A DNA stretch of 64,000 nucleotides from assembly GCF_003990045.1 (NCBI RefSeq), contig NZ_RZGZ01000002.1, positions 868,001-932,000 on the forward strand, written 5' to 3'. Under the pieces are notes generated by a model. It did no database searches. It was not told where the DNA came from and was given only the letters and a program-made list of their open reading frames with translations. Made by a program: the position numbers and the translations under genes. This document shows positions 27,604 to 35,331 of the stretch, piece by piece; within the stretch, counting starts at the first letter, position 1, and the number at the start of each line of letters is the position of its first letter. Source of the DNA: Labedella endophytica. GTDB lineage: Bacteria > Actinomycetota > Actinomycetes > Actinomycetales > Microbacteriaceae.

Positions 27604-28233
27604 ATGTTCACGGGAATCATCGAAGAACTCGGCGAGATCGTCGCCGTCGACCGCGTCGCCGACGCCGCGCGCCTCACCGTGCGCGGGCCCCTCGCCGTCA
27701 CGGGAGCGCGCATCGGCGACTCCATCGCCGTGAGCGGGGTGTGTCTCACCGTCGTGACCTCCGGCGACGAGAGCTTCACCGCCGATGTGATGGCGCAGAC
27801 GCTCGCGATGTCCAGTCTCGACACCGCGGCGGCCGGCCGCCGGGTCAACCTCGAGCGGGCCGCGCAGGTAGGCGACCGCCTGGGCGGCCACATCGTGCAA
27901 GGGCACGTCGACGGCACGGCGGCGCTCCTGTCCGTCACGGAGGGCTCCGCCTGGCGCGTCCTGCGCTTCTCCCTCCCCGCATCCCTCGCACCCCTCGTCG
28001 TGGACAAGGGATCCATCGCCGTCGACGGCGTCTCCCTCACCGTCAGTTCCCTCTCCGGCCCTGACGACTCCGAACACTGGTTCGAGGTCTCGCTCATTCC
28101 CGAGACCCTCGCGGTGACGAGTCTCGGATCCCTCGGGATCGGCGACGTCGTCAACATCGAGACCGACATCCTCGCGCGTCACGTGGAGCGCATGCTCGCG
28201 TTCCGGACGCAGTCCGAAAGGCACGCATCATGA
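27604..28233 (+). CDS. ribE: Riboflavin synthase, alpha subunit
   Basis: This 209-residue enzyme dismutates two molecules of 6,7-dimethyl-8-ribityllumazine into riboflavin. It contains two similar lumazine-binding barrels: the first opens with MFTGIIEELG and has GVCLTVV, and the second begins at about residue 98 after LGGHIVQGHVDGTA and has DGVSLTVSSL. The start lies 1 nt after the ribD stop, and the stop overlaps the ribBA start by 4 nt, indicating translational coupling. Confidence 0.95.
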   Translation: MFTGIIEELGEIVAVDRVADAARLTVRGPLAVTGARIGDSIAVSGVCLTVVTSGDESFTADVMAQTLAMSSLDTAAAGRRVNLERAAQVGDRLGGHIVQGHVDGTAALLSVTEGSAWRVLRFSLPASLAPLVVDKGSIAVDGVSLTVSSLSGPDDSEHWFEVSLIPETLAVTSLGSLGIGDVVNIETDILARHVERMLAFRTQSERHAS

Positions 28234-29513
28234 CCCTCGCCACGATCCCCGACGCGCTCGACGCCCTCCGTGCCGGCAAGCCCGTCCTCGTCGCCGACGA
28301 CGAAGGGCGGGAGAACGAGGGCGACGCCATCATGGCCGCGCAGTTCGCGACGCGCGAGTGGCTCGCCTGGATCGTCCGCCACTCGAGCGGCTACGTCTGC
28401 GCCCCCATGACGAGTGCCACCGCTGACCGCCTGGAGCTGCCGCCCATGGTCGAGCGCAGCGAGGACCCGCGTGGGACGGCCTACACGGTCTCGGTCGACG
28501 CGGCCGACCGCGTCACGACCGGCATCAGCGCCCACGATCGGGCGCACACCCTACGCACCCTCGCGGACCCCGCTTCCGGACCGTCGTCCGTCATCCGACC
28601 GGGTCACGTCCTGCCGCTCCGCGCGGTCGACGGCGGCGTCCGCGTCCGACCGGGTCACACCGAGGCGGCCGTGGATCTGTTGACGCTCGCCGGGCTCGAG
28701 CCTGTCGGTGTCATCGCCGAACTCGTCGAGGACGACGGCGACATGATGCGGTTGCCGGCGCTCATCGAGCTCGGGCGGAGCGCGGACCTGCCCGTCATCA
28801 CGATCGCCGACCTCGTCGAATTCCTCGACGCGAACCCCGACGCGGCCGGGGCCTGCGACCGGACCGGCGACGAGGCGCCGGCGGAATCGGCCGTGCGCTT
28901 CGAGGTGGAGACGACGATCCCCACCACCCACGGGACCTTCCGCGTGCGCGCCTACCGTGACCGCGAGACGGGTGCCGACCATGTCGCGATCATCTCGGGG
29001 CAGCCCACCGACGGCGCCATCGTCCGCGTGCACTCCGAGTGCCTCACCGGCGAGGCGTTCGGCTCCCTCAAATGCGAGTGCGGCCCGCAGCTCACGGCCG
29101 CGCTCGACGAGATCGACCGATCGGGCGGAATCGTCATCTACCTCCGCGGCCACGAGGGTCGCGGGATCGGTCTCGTCAATAAGCTGCGTGCGTACAGGCT
29201 CCAGGAGGACGGGCTCGACACGCTCGACGCCAACCTCGCCCTGGGGCTGCCGGCCGATGCGCGCAGCTACACCGCAGCGACCGCGATCCTCGAGGAGCTC
29301 GGGATCTCGTCCGTCCGCCTGCTCACGAACAACCCCGAGAAGGTACGGCAGCTCGTCTCCCGCGGGATCGCCGTCTCGGAACGCGTGCCGCTCGTCGTGG
29401 GCGTCGGCGAGATCGCTGCGGCCTACCTCGACACCAAGCGCGACCGCATGGGCCACCAGCTCGACCGGGTCATCCCCGTCTCCGAGCCGGCCGACCGCGG
29501 CGAGCGCCGCTGA
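28230..29513 (+). CDS. ribBA: Bifunctional DHBP synthase / GTP cyclohydrolase II
   Basis: This 427-residue fusion supplies both precursors of riboflavin. The N-terminal half makes 3,4-dihydroxy-2-butanone 4-phosphate from ribulose 5-phosphate ([10 protein letters not shown] near residue 28; GHVLPLRA and [11 protein letters not shown]). The C-terminal half opens GTP ([21 protein letters not shown] with the zinc Cys residues, [10 protein letters not shown] and LLTNNPEKV). The RibB catalytic acidic cluster and the RibA Cys triad are both intact, so both activities are expected. It overlaps ribE by 4 nt. Confidence 0.95.
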   Translation: MTLATIPDALDALRAGKPVLVADDEGRENEGDAIMAAQFATREWLAWIVRHSSGYVCAPMTSATADRLELPPMVERSEDPRGTAYTVSVDAADRVTTGISAHDRAHTLRTLADPASGPSSVIRPGHVLPLRAVDGGVRVRPGHTEAAVDLLTLAGLEPVGVIAELVEDDGDMMRLPALIELGRSADLPVITIADLVEFLDANPDAAGACDRTGDEAPAESAVRFEVETTIPTTHGTFRVRAYRDRETGADHVAIISGQPTDGAIVRVHSECLTGEAFGSLKCECGPQLTAALDEIDRSGGIVIYLRGHEGRGIGLVNKLRAYRLQEDGLDTLDANLALGLPADARSYTAATAILEELGISSVRLLTNNPEKVRQLVSRGIAVSERVPLVVGVGEIAAAYLDTKRDRMGHQLDRVIPVSEPADRGERR

Positions 29514-29556
29514 CCCCGTCCCACCCCACGAATCGTCACGAACGGAAGGCCATCCC

Positions 29557-30027
29557 ATGAGCGGTGCAGGATCCCCCGACCTCCAGGTCGACGGCAGCGG
29601 ACTCGATGTCGTCATCGTCGCAGGCCTCTGGCACGAGACCATCAGCGAGGCCCTCATCGCCGGGGCCTCGGCGGCGCTCGACGATGCCGGGGCGAGCTAC
29701 CGGCTCGTCCGGGTGCCCGGGAGCTTCGAACTCCCCGTCGTCGCCAAGGCCGCACTCGAGGCGGGGGCGGACGCCGTCGTCGCGCTCGGCGTGATCATCC
29801 GCGGCGGGACGCCCCACTTCGAATACGTCTCCGCCGCCGCGACCGACGGTCTCACGCGGGTCGCGCTCGACACGGGCAAGCCCGTGGGCTTCGGTCTGCT
29901 CACCCTCGACGACGAGCAGCAGGGTCTCGATCGGTCGGGGCTCCCCGGTTCGAAGGAGGACAAGGGACGCGAGGCGGCGGAAGCGGCCGTCGTCACCGCA
30001 GTCGCGCTCCGGGCACTGCGGAGCTGA
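29557..30027 (+). CDS. ribH: 6,7-dimethyl-8-ribityllumazine synthase
   Basis: This 156-residue protein joins the two RibBA/RibD products to lumazine and forms large hollow assemblies. Signature parts are [50 protein letters not shown] with the catalytic His, and [15 protein letters not shown]. The ATG at 29557 has GGAAGG about 10 nt upstream, 43 nt after ribBA. It is the last gene of the rib operon. Confidence 0.95.
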   Translation: MSGAGSPDLQVDGSGLDVVIVAGLWHETISEALIAGASAALDDAGASYRLVRVPGSFELPVVAKAALEAGADAVVALGVIIRGGTPHFEYVSAAATDGLTRVALDTGKPVGFGLLTLDDEQQGLDRSGLPGSKEDKGREAAEAAVVTAVALRALRS

Positions 30028-30258
30028 CGCGGGCGGTCCTCGGACGGTGACGCGAGGCGACACCCCGGGCGTCGGCGGAGCACGGGACCCGCCGAGGATC
30101 CCCGGTCAAGCCGAACCTGCGAACTGGCGGTGAATTCCGCTCGGGCGTATGGTTACGTGGTCCGTCACGAGCGGACCCCAGCTTCCACCGTCGGTCCCGG
30201 GCACGAACGGCGTGCCGGGCAACGGTCCACACCTCTCTCTTTGGACCCTCGCACCGCT

Positions 30259-31689
30259 ATGTCACGCACAGCCTCCGTTCCCTCGGGCACGACGCCCGCC
30301 AATCCCCGTTCCCGCGTCATCCTCGCGAGCCTCGTCGGCACGACGATCGAGTTCTACGACTTCTACGTCTACGCGACCGCAGCCGTTCTCGTCTTCCCGC
30401 GCCTGTTCTTCCCGGCCGCCGACGAGACGACCTCGCTCCTCGCCTCCTTCGCGACGTTCGGCGCCGCCATGATCGCGCGTCCCGTCGGCGCGGTGGTCTT
30501 CGGCCACTACGGCGACAAGTTCGGGCGCAAGGCGACCCTCGTCGCCTCACTGCTCACGATGGGAATCGCCACCTTCCTCATCGGCGTCCTGCCGACGTAC
30601 GAGAACATCGGGTGGTTCGCCGCTCTCCTCCTGCTCGTCCTGCGCCTCGCCCAGGGCTTCGCGCTCGGTGGGGAGTGGAGCGGCGCGGCCCTCGTCGCCA
30701 CGGAGAACGCACCGAAGGGCAAGCGCGCCTGGTACGGCACGTTCCCTCAGCTCGGTGCCCCGCTCGGTTTCATCATCGCCAACGGCATCTTCCTCACCAT
30801 CAACGCCGTCCTGCCGAACGCGGACGCGCCCGGCACACCGTCCCAGGCCTTCGACGACTGGGGCTGGCGCATCCCGTTCCTGTTCTCGGCCGTCATGGTG
30901 ATCATCGGCCTGTGGGTGCGACTGCGACTGGTCGAGTCCACGACCTTCCAGAAGACGGTCGACCGCGGTGCCGTCCGGAAGCTCCCGCTCGGCACCGTCC
31001 TGAAGTCGAACTGGCGCGAGCTGATCCTCGGCACGTTCATCATGCTCGCGACCTACGTGCTGTTCTACCTGATGACGAACTTCACGCTCACGTACGGGAC
31101 GAAGGCCTCCGACGTGGACGCCGCCACCGCGAACGCCCAGGCCGCCGCGGAGGCCGCGGGTAACCCGTTCAACGAGGAGGCGTTCCGCGCCGCCTTCTAC
31201 CCGGGACTCGGCTACACCTACACGGACTTCGTGCTCATGCTCATCTTCGGTGTGGTGTTCTTCGGCATCTTCACGCTCGTGTCCGGTCCCCTCGCCGACC
31301 GGTTCGGCCGCCGCAAGACGCTCATCGTCGTGACCGTGCTCATCATCGTGTTCGGGTTCCTCTTCGTCCCGATGCTCGGTGGCGGCACGCCGGCCGTGAT
31401 CCTCTTCCTCGTGCTCGGCTTCGCTCTCATGGGGTCGACGTTCGGGCCGATGGGCGCGCTGCTCCCGGAGCTCTTCCCCACGAACGTGCGGTACACGGGT
31501 TCGGCGATCAGCTACAACGTGAGCTCGATCCTCGGCGCCGCCCTCGCGCCGATCGTGGCGCTCTGGTTGTGGTCGTCGGCCGACGGCAGCCCGTTCTGGG
31601 TCGGCGTCTACCTGTCCGCTATGGGTGTCCTCACCCTCGTCGCCCTCATCCTCTCCAAGGAGACGAAGGACATCGATATCGACCGCTGA
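30259..31689 (+). CDS. MFS transporter, metabolite:H+ symporter type
   Basis: This 476-residue protein has 12 predicted membrane helices. The MHS-family entry is TTIEFYDFYVYATAAVLVF, with RPVGAVVFGHYGDKFGRKATLVASL and RLAQGFALGGEWSGAALVATENAPKGKRAWYG. The second half repeats the loop motif as GPLADRFGRRKTLI. The periplasmic loop between TM7 and TM8 is unusually Ala/Asn rich. Relatives carry shikimate, alpha-ketoglutarate, proline/betaine or benzoate derivatives, so the substrate is open. The ATG at 30259 has no good RBS, and longer frames to 30130 exist but look unlike this family. It is a single gene with no apparent link to riboflavin genes. Confidence 0.85.
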   Translation: MSRTASVPSGTTPANPRSRVILASLVGTTIEFYDFYVYATAAVLVFPRLFFPAADETTSLLASFATFGAAMIARPVGAVVFGHYGDKFGRKATLVASLLTMGIATFLIGVLPTYENIGWFAALLLLVLRLAQGFALGGEWSGAALVATENAPKGKRAWYGTFPQLGAPLGFIIANGIFLTINAVLPNADAPGTPSQAFDDWGWRIPFLFSAVMVIIGLWVRLRLVESTTFQKTVDRGAVRKLPLGTVLKSNWRELILGTFIMLATYVLFYLMTNFTLTYGTKASDVDAATANAQAAAEAAGNPFNEEAFRAAFYPGLGYTYTDFVLMLIFGVVFFGIFTLVSGPLADRFGRRKTLIVVTVLIIVFGFLFVPMLGGGTPAVILFLVLGFALMGSTFGPMGALLPELFPTNVRYTGSAISYNVSSILGAALAPIVALWLWSSADGSPFWVGVYLSAMGVLTLVALILSKETKDIDIDR

Positions 31690-31752
31690 CCGGTCCACAC
31701 CTCGACCCACCTCCGGCCCCGCCCGACCGCGCCCGGCCTCGCCCCGTCCTCC

Positions 31753-31845
31753 GCAAAGTGCGGACTTCGGCTCTCTCCTCACGCGAAGTGCGGACATTCG
31801 TCCCCCGTTCGTGGGCTCAGACAGCAGAAGTCCGCACTTCGCGGG
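31753..31845. repeat. Left composite inverted-repeat block flanking the DUF559 gene
   Basis: Three copies of the short palindromic motif CGAAGTGCGGACTTCG (6-bp arms, 4-nt centre) occur here: plus orientation near 31755-31770 and 31785-31800 (30 nt apart), and minus orientation at 31825-31842. The inner two can pair into a roughly 58-nt hairpin. The block reappears inverted on the other side of the gene. Confidence 0.8.
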
Positions 31846-31851
31846 AGGAGG

Positions 31852-32745
31852 TCAGCGTCGTCCTCGCCGATAGTGGGCGTGAATGCTGGTGTAGATGTGC
31901 GAGGGGTCACGCAGGCCCGACCGCGTCACGCGGATGACGCGCCACCCGGCGTCCTCCAACTCCACCGTGCGCCTCACATCCCGATGCCACTGAGCGGCGT
32001 CCGTTCGGTGGTGATCACCCTCGTACTCCAGAACGAGCCGGTGCTCCACATCGACGAGGTCACCTCGAGCGATGAAACGTCCGCCGATTCCTCGGATGTC
32101 GAAATTGGGACGGAAACGGGTGAAACCGCCTTCGACCAGGAGGACCCGGAGTCGCGACTCCATCGGAGATTCCGATCGACCATCGAGGAGTGACAGAGCT
32201 TGTCGAGCCCGAGGGCGGCCGCGCCGACGTGGATGGTGCTCGATCAGCTCCGCGACGGTGTGCCAGGCGGCCTCTCCCCATCCACGCACGAGGACATCTC
32301 CCGCGGCGACGAGCTCCGGCAGAGTCAGGAGAGCGGCGAGATCGGTCCACGTGCGTTCGACTGTCGTGACGGGTATCCCATCGACCCGTGTTCGATCCGG
32401 CGGAGTGAGGTGCATCCGATGACCCAGAACGCCCGCCGCATCGACCGGCCGACGGCCATACGGGGTCCCGACGTGGAGTCCGACCCCGAGACATCGAGCG
32501 GGGAGGGGGAGTCCGTGGACACGGGCGGCCGTGCTGTGCGAGAAGAGCGCATTGTCGGGCATCCGAGGTATGAATTCTCGGCACGCATCCTCGAGCGTGC
32601 GGGACTCCTCCGTCGCACGCACGCCCCAATGAGGCGCATGAAGATCACTCGAGCGCAGCCGTCCGCGACTCACTCCCTGGGCGAGTGCTTCGGTGACGGA
32701 GAAGGGCGCGTGTGCGAGAGGATCCGGGAGCGGTCGAGATCTCAT
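31852..32745 (-). CDS. DUF559/Vsr-fold nuclease-like protein with AbiEi-type N-terminus
   Basis: This 297-residue protein is not assigned a function. The C-terminal 100 residues resemble the DUF559 branch of the Vsr/PD-(D/E)XK superfamily: ESPMESRLRVLLVEGGFTRF, then DLVDVEHRLVLEYEGDHH, WHRDVRRTVELEDAGWRVIRVT. These hold the expected acidic residues, the H and the D-x-x-R...W-x-V-I-R ending. The N-terminal part (FSVTEALAQGVSRGRLRSSDL) resembles the winged-helix start of AbiEi-like antitoxins. The start is uncertain: ATG at 32745 is chosen, with ATG at 32775 (a GGAG 11 nt upstream) as alternative. The gene is bounded on both sides by inverted palindrome blocks, its G+C looks lower than its neighbours', and it lacks a partner gene. 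Roles in mobility, restriction or repair are all possible. Confidence 0.65.
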   Translation of the reverse strand: MRSRPLPDPLAHAPFSVTEALAQGVSRGRLRSSDLHAPHWGVRATEESRTLEDACREFIPRMPDNALFSHSTAARVHGLPLPARCLGVGLHVGTPYGRRPVDAAGVLGHRMHLTPPDRTRVDGIPVTTVERTWTDLAALLTLPELVAAGDVLVRGWGEAAWHTVAELIEHHPRRRGRPRARQALSLLDGRSESPMESRLRVLLVEGGFTRFRPNFDIRGIGGRFIARGDLVDVEHRLVLEYEGDHHRTDAAQWHRDVRRTVELEDAGWRVIRVTRSGLRDPSHIYTSIHAHYRRGRR

Positions 32746-33074
32746 ACATGGACTCTCGCGAAATCGGCGCACCATCGATGTGCATCTCCGTCGATCTGGG
32801 GACGGACGCCGGGCCCCTGGTCCGTGGACGACGGTCATTCGAACGCACCACCATCCCCGTTCCGGTGCGGACAATCGTCGCCTTTTCACTCACGAACACG
32901 ACGAAAGTCCGCACTTCGAGGAAGTAAAGGACCAAAGTCCGCACCTTGGCGAAAAGCGGGGCGGAGAGGCACGGGGAGTCGAGTGTGCGGGGCGGTTGGT
33001 CGGTGTCACAGGTGGGCGGAGTACCGTTCTCCCTGGGCACGATCCCCTTCCCTTCCCCGACAGGACTGCACCGC
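32746..33074. other. Gap between the DUF559 gene and the ABC exporter gene
   Basis: This 329-nt stretch holds the 5' end region of the DUF559 gene, the right inverted-repeat block (32863-32951) and the leader of the downstream ABC exporter. An open minus-strand frame continues from the DUF559 gene to 32889 but has no RBS and enters the repeats. I see no further gene. Confidence 0.6.
32863..32951. repeat. Right composite inverted-repeat block flanking the DUF559 gene
   Basis: It contains motif copies in plus orientation at about 32864-32877 (GGTGCGGACAATCG) and minus orientation at 32903-32918 and 32933-32948, again 30 nt apart. Its reverse complement aligns with the left block, including TTCGTG-type sequence between motif copies: 30 nt then 41 nt spacing, versus 30 nt then 42 nt on the left. 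Confidence 0.8.
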
Positions 33075-35114
33075 ATGACGAGCGCCACCTCATCGACCAC
33101 GCCAGCCGAGACGACGGGTCGTGGCGGCGGCCGGCGGGGACGACGCGGCGCCGAGATCGATGAGGGCCCCCGCGCGCGCTTCAGCGAGCTCCTCCCCTAC
33201 CTCTTCGAACACAGTCGGATCCTGTGGTTCATCATCGTCCTGAGCATCCTCGGCGCGGCGGCGTCCCTCGCCCAGCCGCTGCTCGTGAGCCAGGTCATCT
33301 CGATCGTCGAGAGCGGTGATTCACTCGGCACCCTCGTGTGGCTGCTCATCGGACTCGTGGTCGTGAGCGGACTCATCAGCGGCTACCAGCACTACCTCCT
33401 TCAGCGGACCGGAGAGGGCGTCGTGCTCAGCTCGCGCAAGCGACTCGTGTCGCGCATGCTGCACCTCCCGGTCTCGGAGTTCGACGCCCGGCGGACCGGC
33501 GACCTCGTCTCGCGCGTGGGCAGCGACACGACCCTGCTGCGCGCGGTGCTCACGCAGGGTCTCGTCGAGGCCGTCGGCGGCGGGGTCACCTTCATCGGCG
33601 CCCTCATCGCGATGTTCATCATCGACCCGGTGCTGCTCGGGCTGACAGTGCTCGTGATCGCCGTGTCCGTCGTCACCGTCACCCTCCTGGCCGCCCGGAT
33701 CCGCGTGGCGAGCGCGCGTGCGCAGAAGAAGGTGGGCGATCTGGCCGCGGCCGTCGAACGCGCGATCAGCGCTGTGCGGACCATCCGCGCGGCCGGCGCG
33801 ACCGAGCGCGAGATCCGCGCGATCGACGAGGACGCGACGGGTGCCTGGCGCATGGGAGTGAGCGTCGCGAAGATCTCGGCCCTCGTCGTGCCCGTCGCGG
33901 GCATCGCGATGCAGGCGTCGTTCCTCGTCGTGCTCGGAGTGGGCGGATTCCGCGTGGCGTCCGGTGAGCTCACCGTGGCGAACCTCGTGGCCTTCATCCT
34001 CTTCCTGTTCATGATGATCATGCCGCTCGCCCAGGCCTTCGGCGCCATCACGGCGACGAACCAGGCGCTCGGCGCCCTCGGGCGCATCCAGGAGATCATC
34101 GGTCTGCCGTCCGAGGACGCGCGCGACGCGGAGATCGCGGCCACCGCGTCCGCCCCGAAGACCCCCGCGTCCGACCAGCCGGCGATCTCCTTCGACGACG
34201 TGGTGTTCGCCTACGCGTCTCCGGCCTCGACGGGCTCGGCCGGCTCGGCCGACTCGTCGGCAGGTGCAGGTGCAGGTGCAGGTGCAGGTGCAGGTGCAGG
34301 TGCAGGTTCCGCGACGGCGACCGCCGGTGTCTCCGGTGCCCCCGACGCGGGTGCGGCCGCGTCGGCGAGTCCCACCGAGTCCGTCTCGGCCGACGGGCAG
34401 GCCGAGGACGCCGCGGACCGCCGCGGTCCGGGCGACCCCGTGCTCCGGGGCGTCAGCTTCTCGGCGGCCCGCGGACGCCGCACGGCGCTCGTCGGCCCGA
34501 GCGGGGCGGGCAAGTCCACGATTCTCGGTCTCATCGAACGCTTCTACGACCCCGCGTCCGGCGTCGTCCGGCTCGACGGCGTGGATGTGCGTTCGATGCC
34601 GCGCGACGAGCTACGCGCCCGCATCGGCTATGTGGAGCAGGACGCCCCCGTCCTCGCCGGCTCCATCCGTCAGAACCTGCTGCTCGGGAACCCCGCCGCC
34701 ACGGACGAGCTGTGCATCGACGTGCTCCACGCGGTGAACCTCGGGGATGTACTCGACCGCGACCCGGCGGGACTCGACGCCCCGGTCGGCGAGGACGGGA
34801 TCATGCTCTCGGGCGGCGAGCGCCAGCGGCTCTCGATCGCACGAGCCCTCGTGGCGGCTCCCCCGATCCTGCTGCTCGACGAGTCGACCTCGAGCCTCGA
34901 CGGGGTCAACGAGCAGAAGATGCGGCTCGCGATCGACGCGGTCGCGGCGGACCGCACGCTCATCGTCATCGCGCACCGGCTCTCGACGGTGGTCGACAGC
35001 GACCACATCGTGGTGCTCGAGGAGGGCCGCGTCGTCGGTACCGGAACCCACTCGGAGCTCGTCGCCTCCACGCCCCTCTACCGCGACCTCGCGAAGCACC
35101 AGCTCCTCGTCTGA
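33075..35114 (+). CDS. Fused TMD-NBD ABC exporter with Ala-Gly insert in the NBD
   Basis: This 679-residue half-transporter of the multidrug/lipid exporter type has six membrane helices between about residues 45 and 340. Its NBD has Walker A GPSGAGKST, signature LSGGERQRLSIARAL, Walker B ILLLDESTSSLDG and H-loop IVIAHRLS, all intact. A 74-residue low-complexity segment (about 379-452), containing (AG)8 and Ser/Ala/Gly/Asp-rich sequence, splits the NBD between the A-loop aromatic (VVFAY) and the next strand (PVLRGVSF). Normally only about 5-8 residues occur there. The ATG at 33075 is chosen because the upstream frame is repeat-bearing leader. The N-terminal tail GRGGGRRGRRG is strongly basic. 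It probably works as a homodimer; the substrate is unknown. Confidence 0.88.
   Translation: MTSATSSTTPAETTGRGGGRRGRRGAEIDEGPRARFSELLPYLFEHSRILWFIIVLSILGAAASLAQPLLVSQVISIVESGDSLGTLVWLLIGLVVVSGLISGYQHYLLQRTGEGVVLSSRKRLVSRMLHLPVSEFDARRTGDLVSRVGSDTTLLRAVLTQGLVEAVGGGVTFIGALIAMFIIDPVLLGLTVLVIAVSVVTVTLLAARIRVASARAQKKVGDLAAAVERAISAVRTIRAAGATEREIRAIDEDATGAWRMGVSVAKISALVVPVAGIAMQASFLVVLGVGGFRVASGELTVANLVAFILFLFMMIMPLAQAFGAITATNQALGALGRIQEIIGLPSEDARDAEIAATASAPKTPASDQPAISFDDVVFAYASPASTGSAGSADSSAGAGAGAGAGAGAGAGSATATAGVSGAPDAGAAASASPTESVSADGQAEDAADRRGPGDPVLRGVSFSAARGRRTALVGPSGAGKSTILGLIERFYDPASGVVRLDGVDVRSMPRDELRARIGYVEQDAPVLAGSIRQNLLLGNPAATDELCIDVLHAVNLGDVLDRDPAGLDAPVGEDGIMLSGGERQRLSIARALVAAPPILLLDESTSSLDGVNEQKMRLAIDAVAADRTLIVIAHRLSTVVDSDHIVVLEEGRVVGTGTHSELVASTPLYRDLAKHQLLV
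34260..34307 (+). repeat. In-frame hexanucleotide microsatellite (8 copies)
   Basis: GCAGGT is repeated eight times without a mismatch, encoding Ala-Gly eight times (residues 396-411 of the ABC exporter). Changes in copy number would lengthen or shorten the insert by two residues each without a frameshift. Confidence 0.97.
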
Positions 35115-35123
35115 CCCCTCCTC

Positions 35124-35185
35124 TACCCCCTGAAAACTTCCTATGTGCTCGAATTTTCGAGCACATAGGAAGTTTTCAGGGGGTA
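35124..35185. terminator. 62-nt near-perfect palindrome after the ABC exporter gene
   Basis: Two exact 30-nt arms (35124-35153 and 35156-35185) are separated by only TT. It starts 10 nt after the exporter stop. The arms include CCCCCTGAAAACTTCCTATG and the core TGTGCTCGAA. It shares the CCCCCTGAA lead and TGTGCTCGAATTnTCG core with the sdh terminator. It is likely a strong bidirectional terminator that also blocks pckG readthrough from the other side. Confidence 0.8.
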
Positions 35186-35205
35186 AGGGGGGGTGGGGGG
35201 TCGGG

Positions 35206-35248
35206 TGGTGACGCAGATCGGTCCCGCCAAGGTCGACCTGCGTCACCA
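35206..35248. repeat. Inverted repeat between the exporter and pckG
   Basis: The arms TGGTGACGCAG and CTGCGTCACCA are perfect 11-mers separated by 21 nt that contain a weaker inner pairing (GATCGGTC/GGTCGACC). Its role is unknown. It may be a second terminator for pckG, about 85 nt past the pckG stop, or a dispersed palindromic element. Confidence 0.6.
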
Positions 35249-35331
35249 TCCGGGCCACCACCCCGAGTAGGCGGCCGAGCGTCGCCGAGCGTCGCTGGGC
35301 GACGCCGGCGGGGATGGGGAGGAGGGGCGAG

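Larger units (their letters stand above)
31753..32951. mobile_element. Putative 1.2-kb repeat-bounded unit carrying a DUF559 gene
   Basis: The outer limits are mirror-image blocks (about 90-95 bp each, roughly two-thirds identical by eye), each with motif order plus, plus, minus when read inward. The only gene between them is a Vsr/DUF559-like nuclease gene. No target-site duplication or transposase motif could be identified. The interpretation as a mobile or mobilised unit, comparable in layout to REP/RAYT pairs, is inference. Confidence 0.4.

Noticed and set aside
32746-32889. Longer N-terminus (48 residues) of the DUF559 protein.
   Set aside because: The frame runs into the flanking repeat block and has no RBS, and the extension contains only Arg/Ser/Pro-rich residues.
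34260-34307. CRISPR-like or regulatory reading of the GCAGGT tract.
   Set aside because: There are no spacers; it is a pure microsatellite in frame within a gene.
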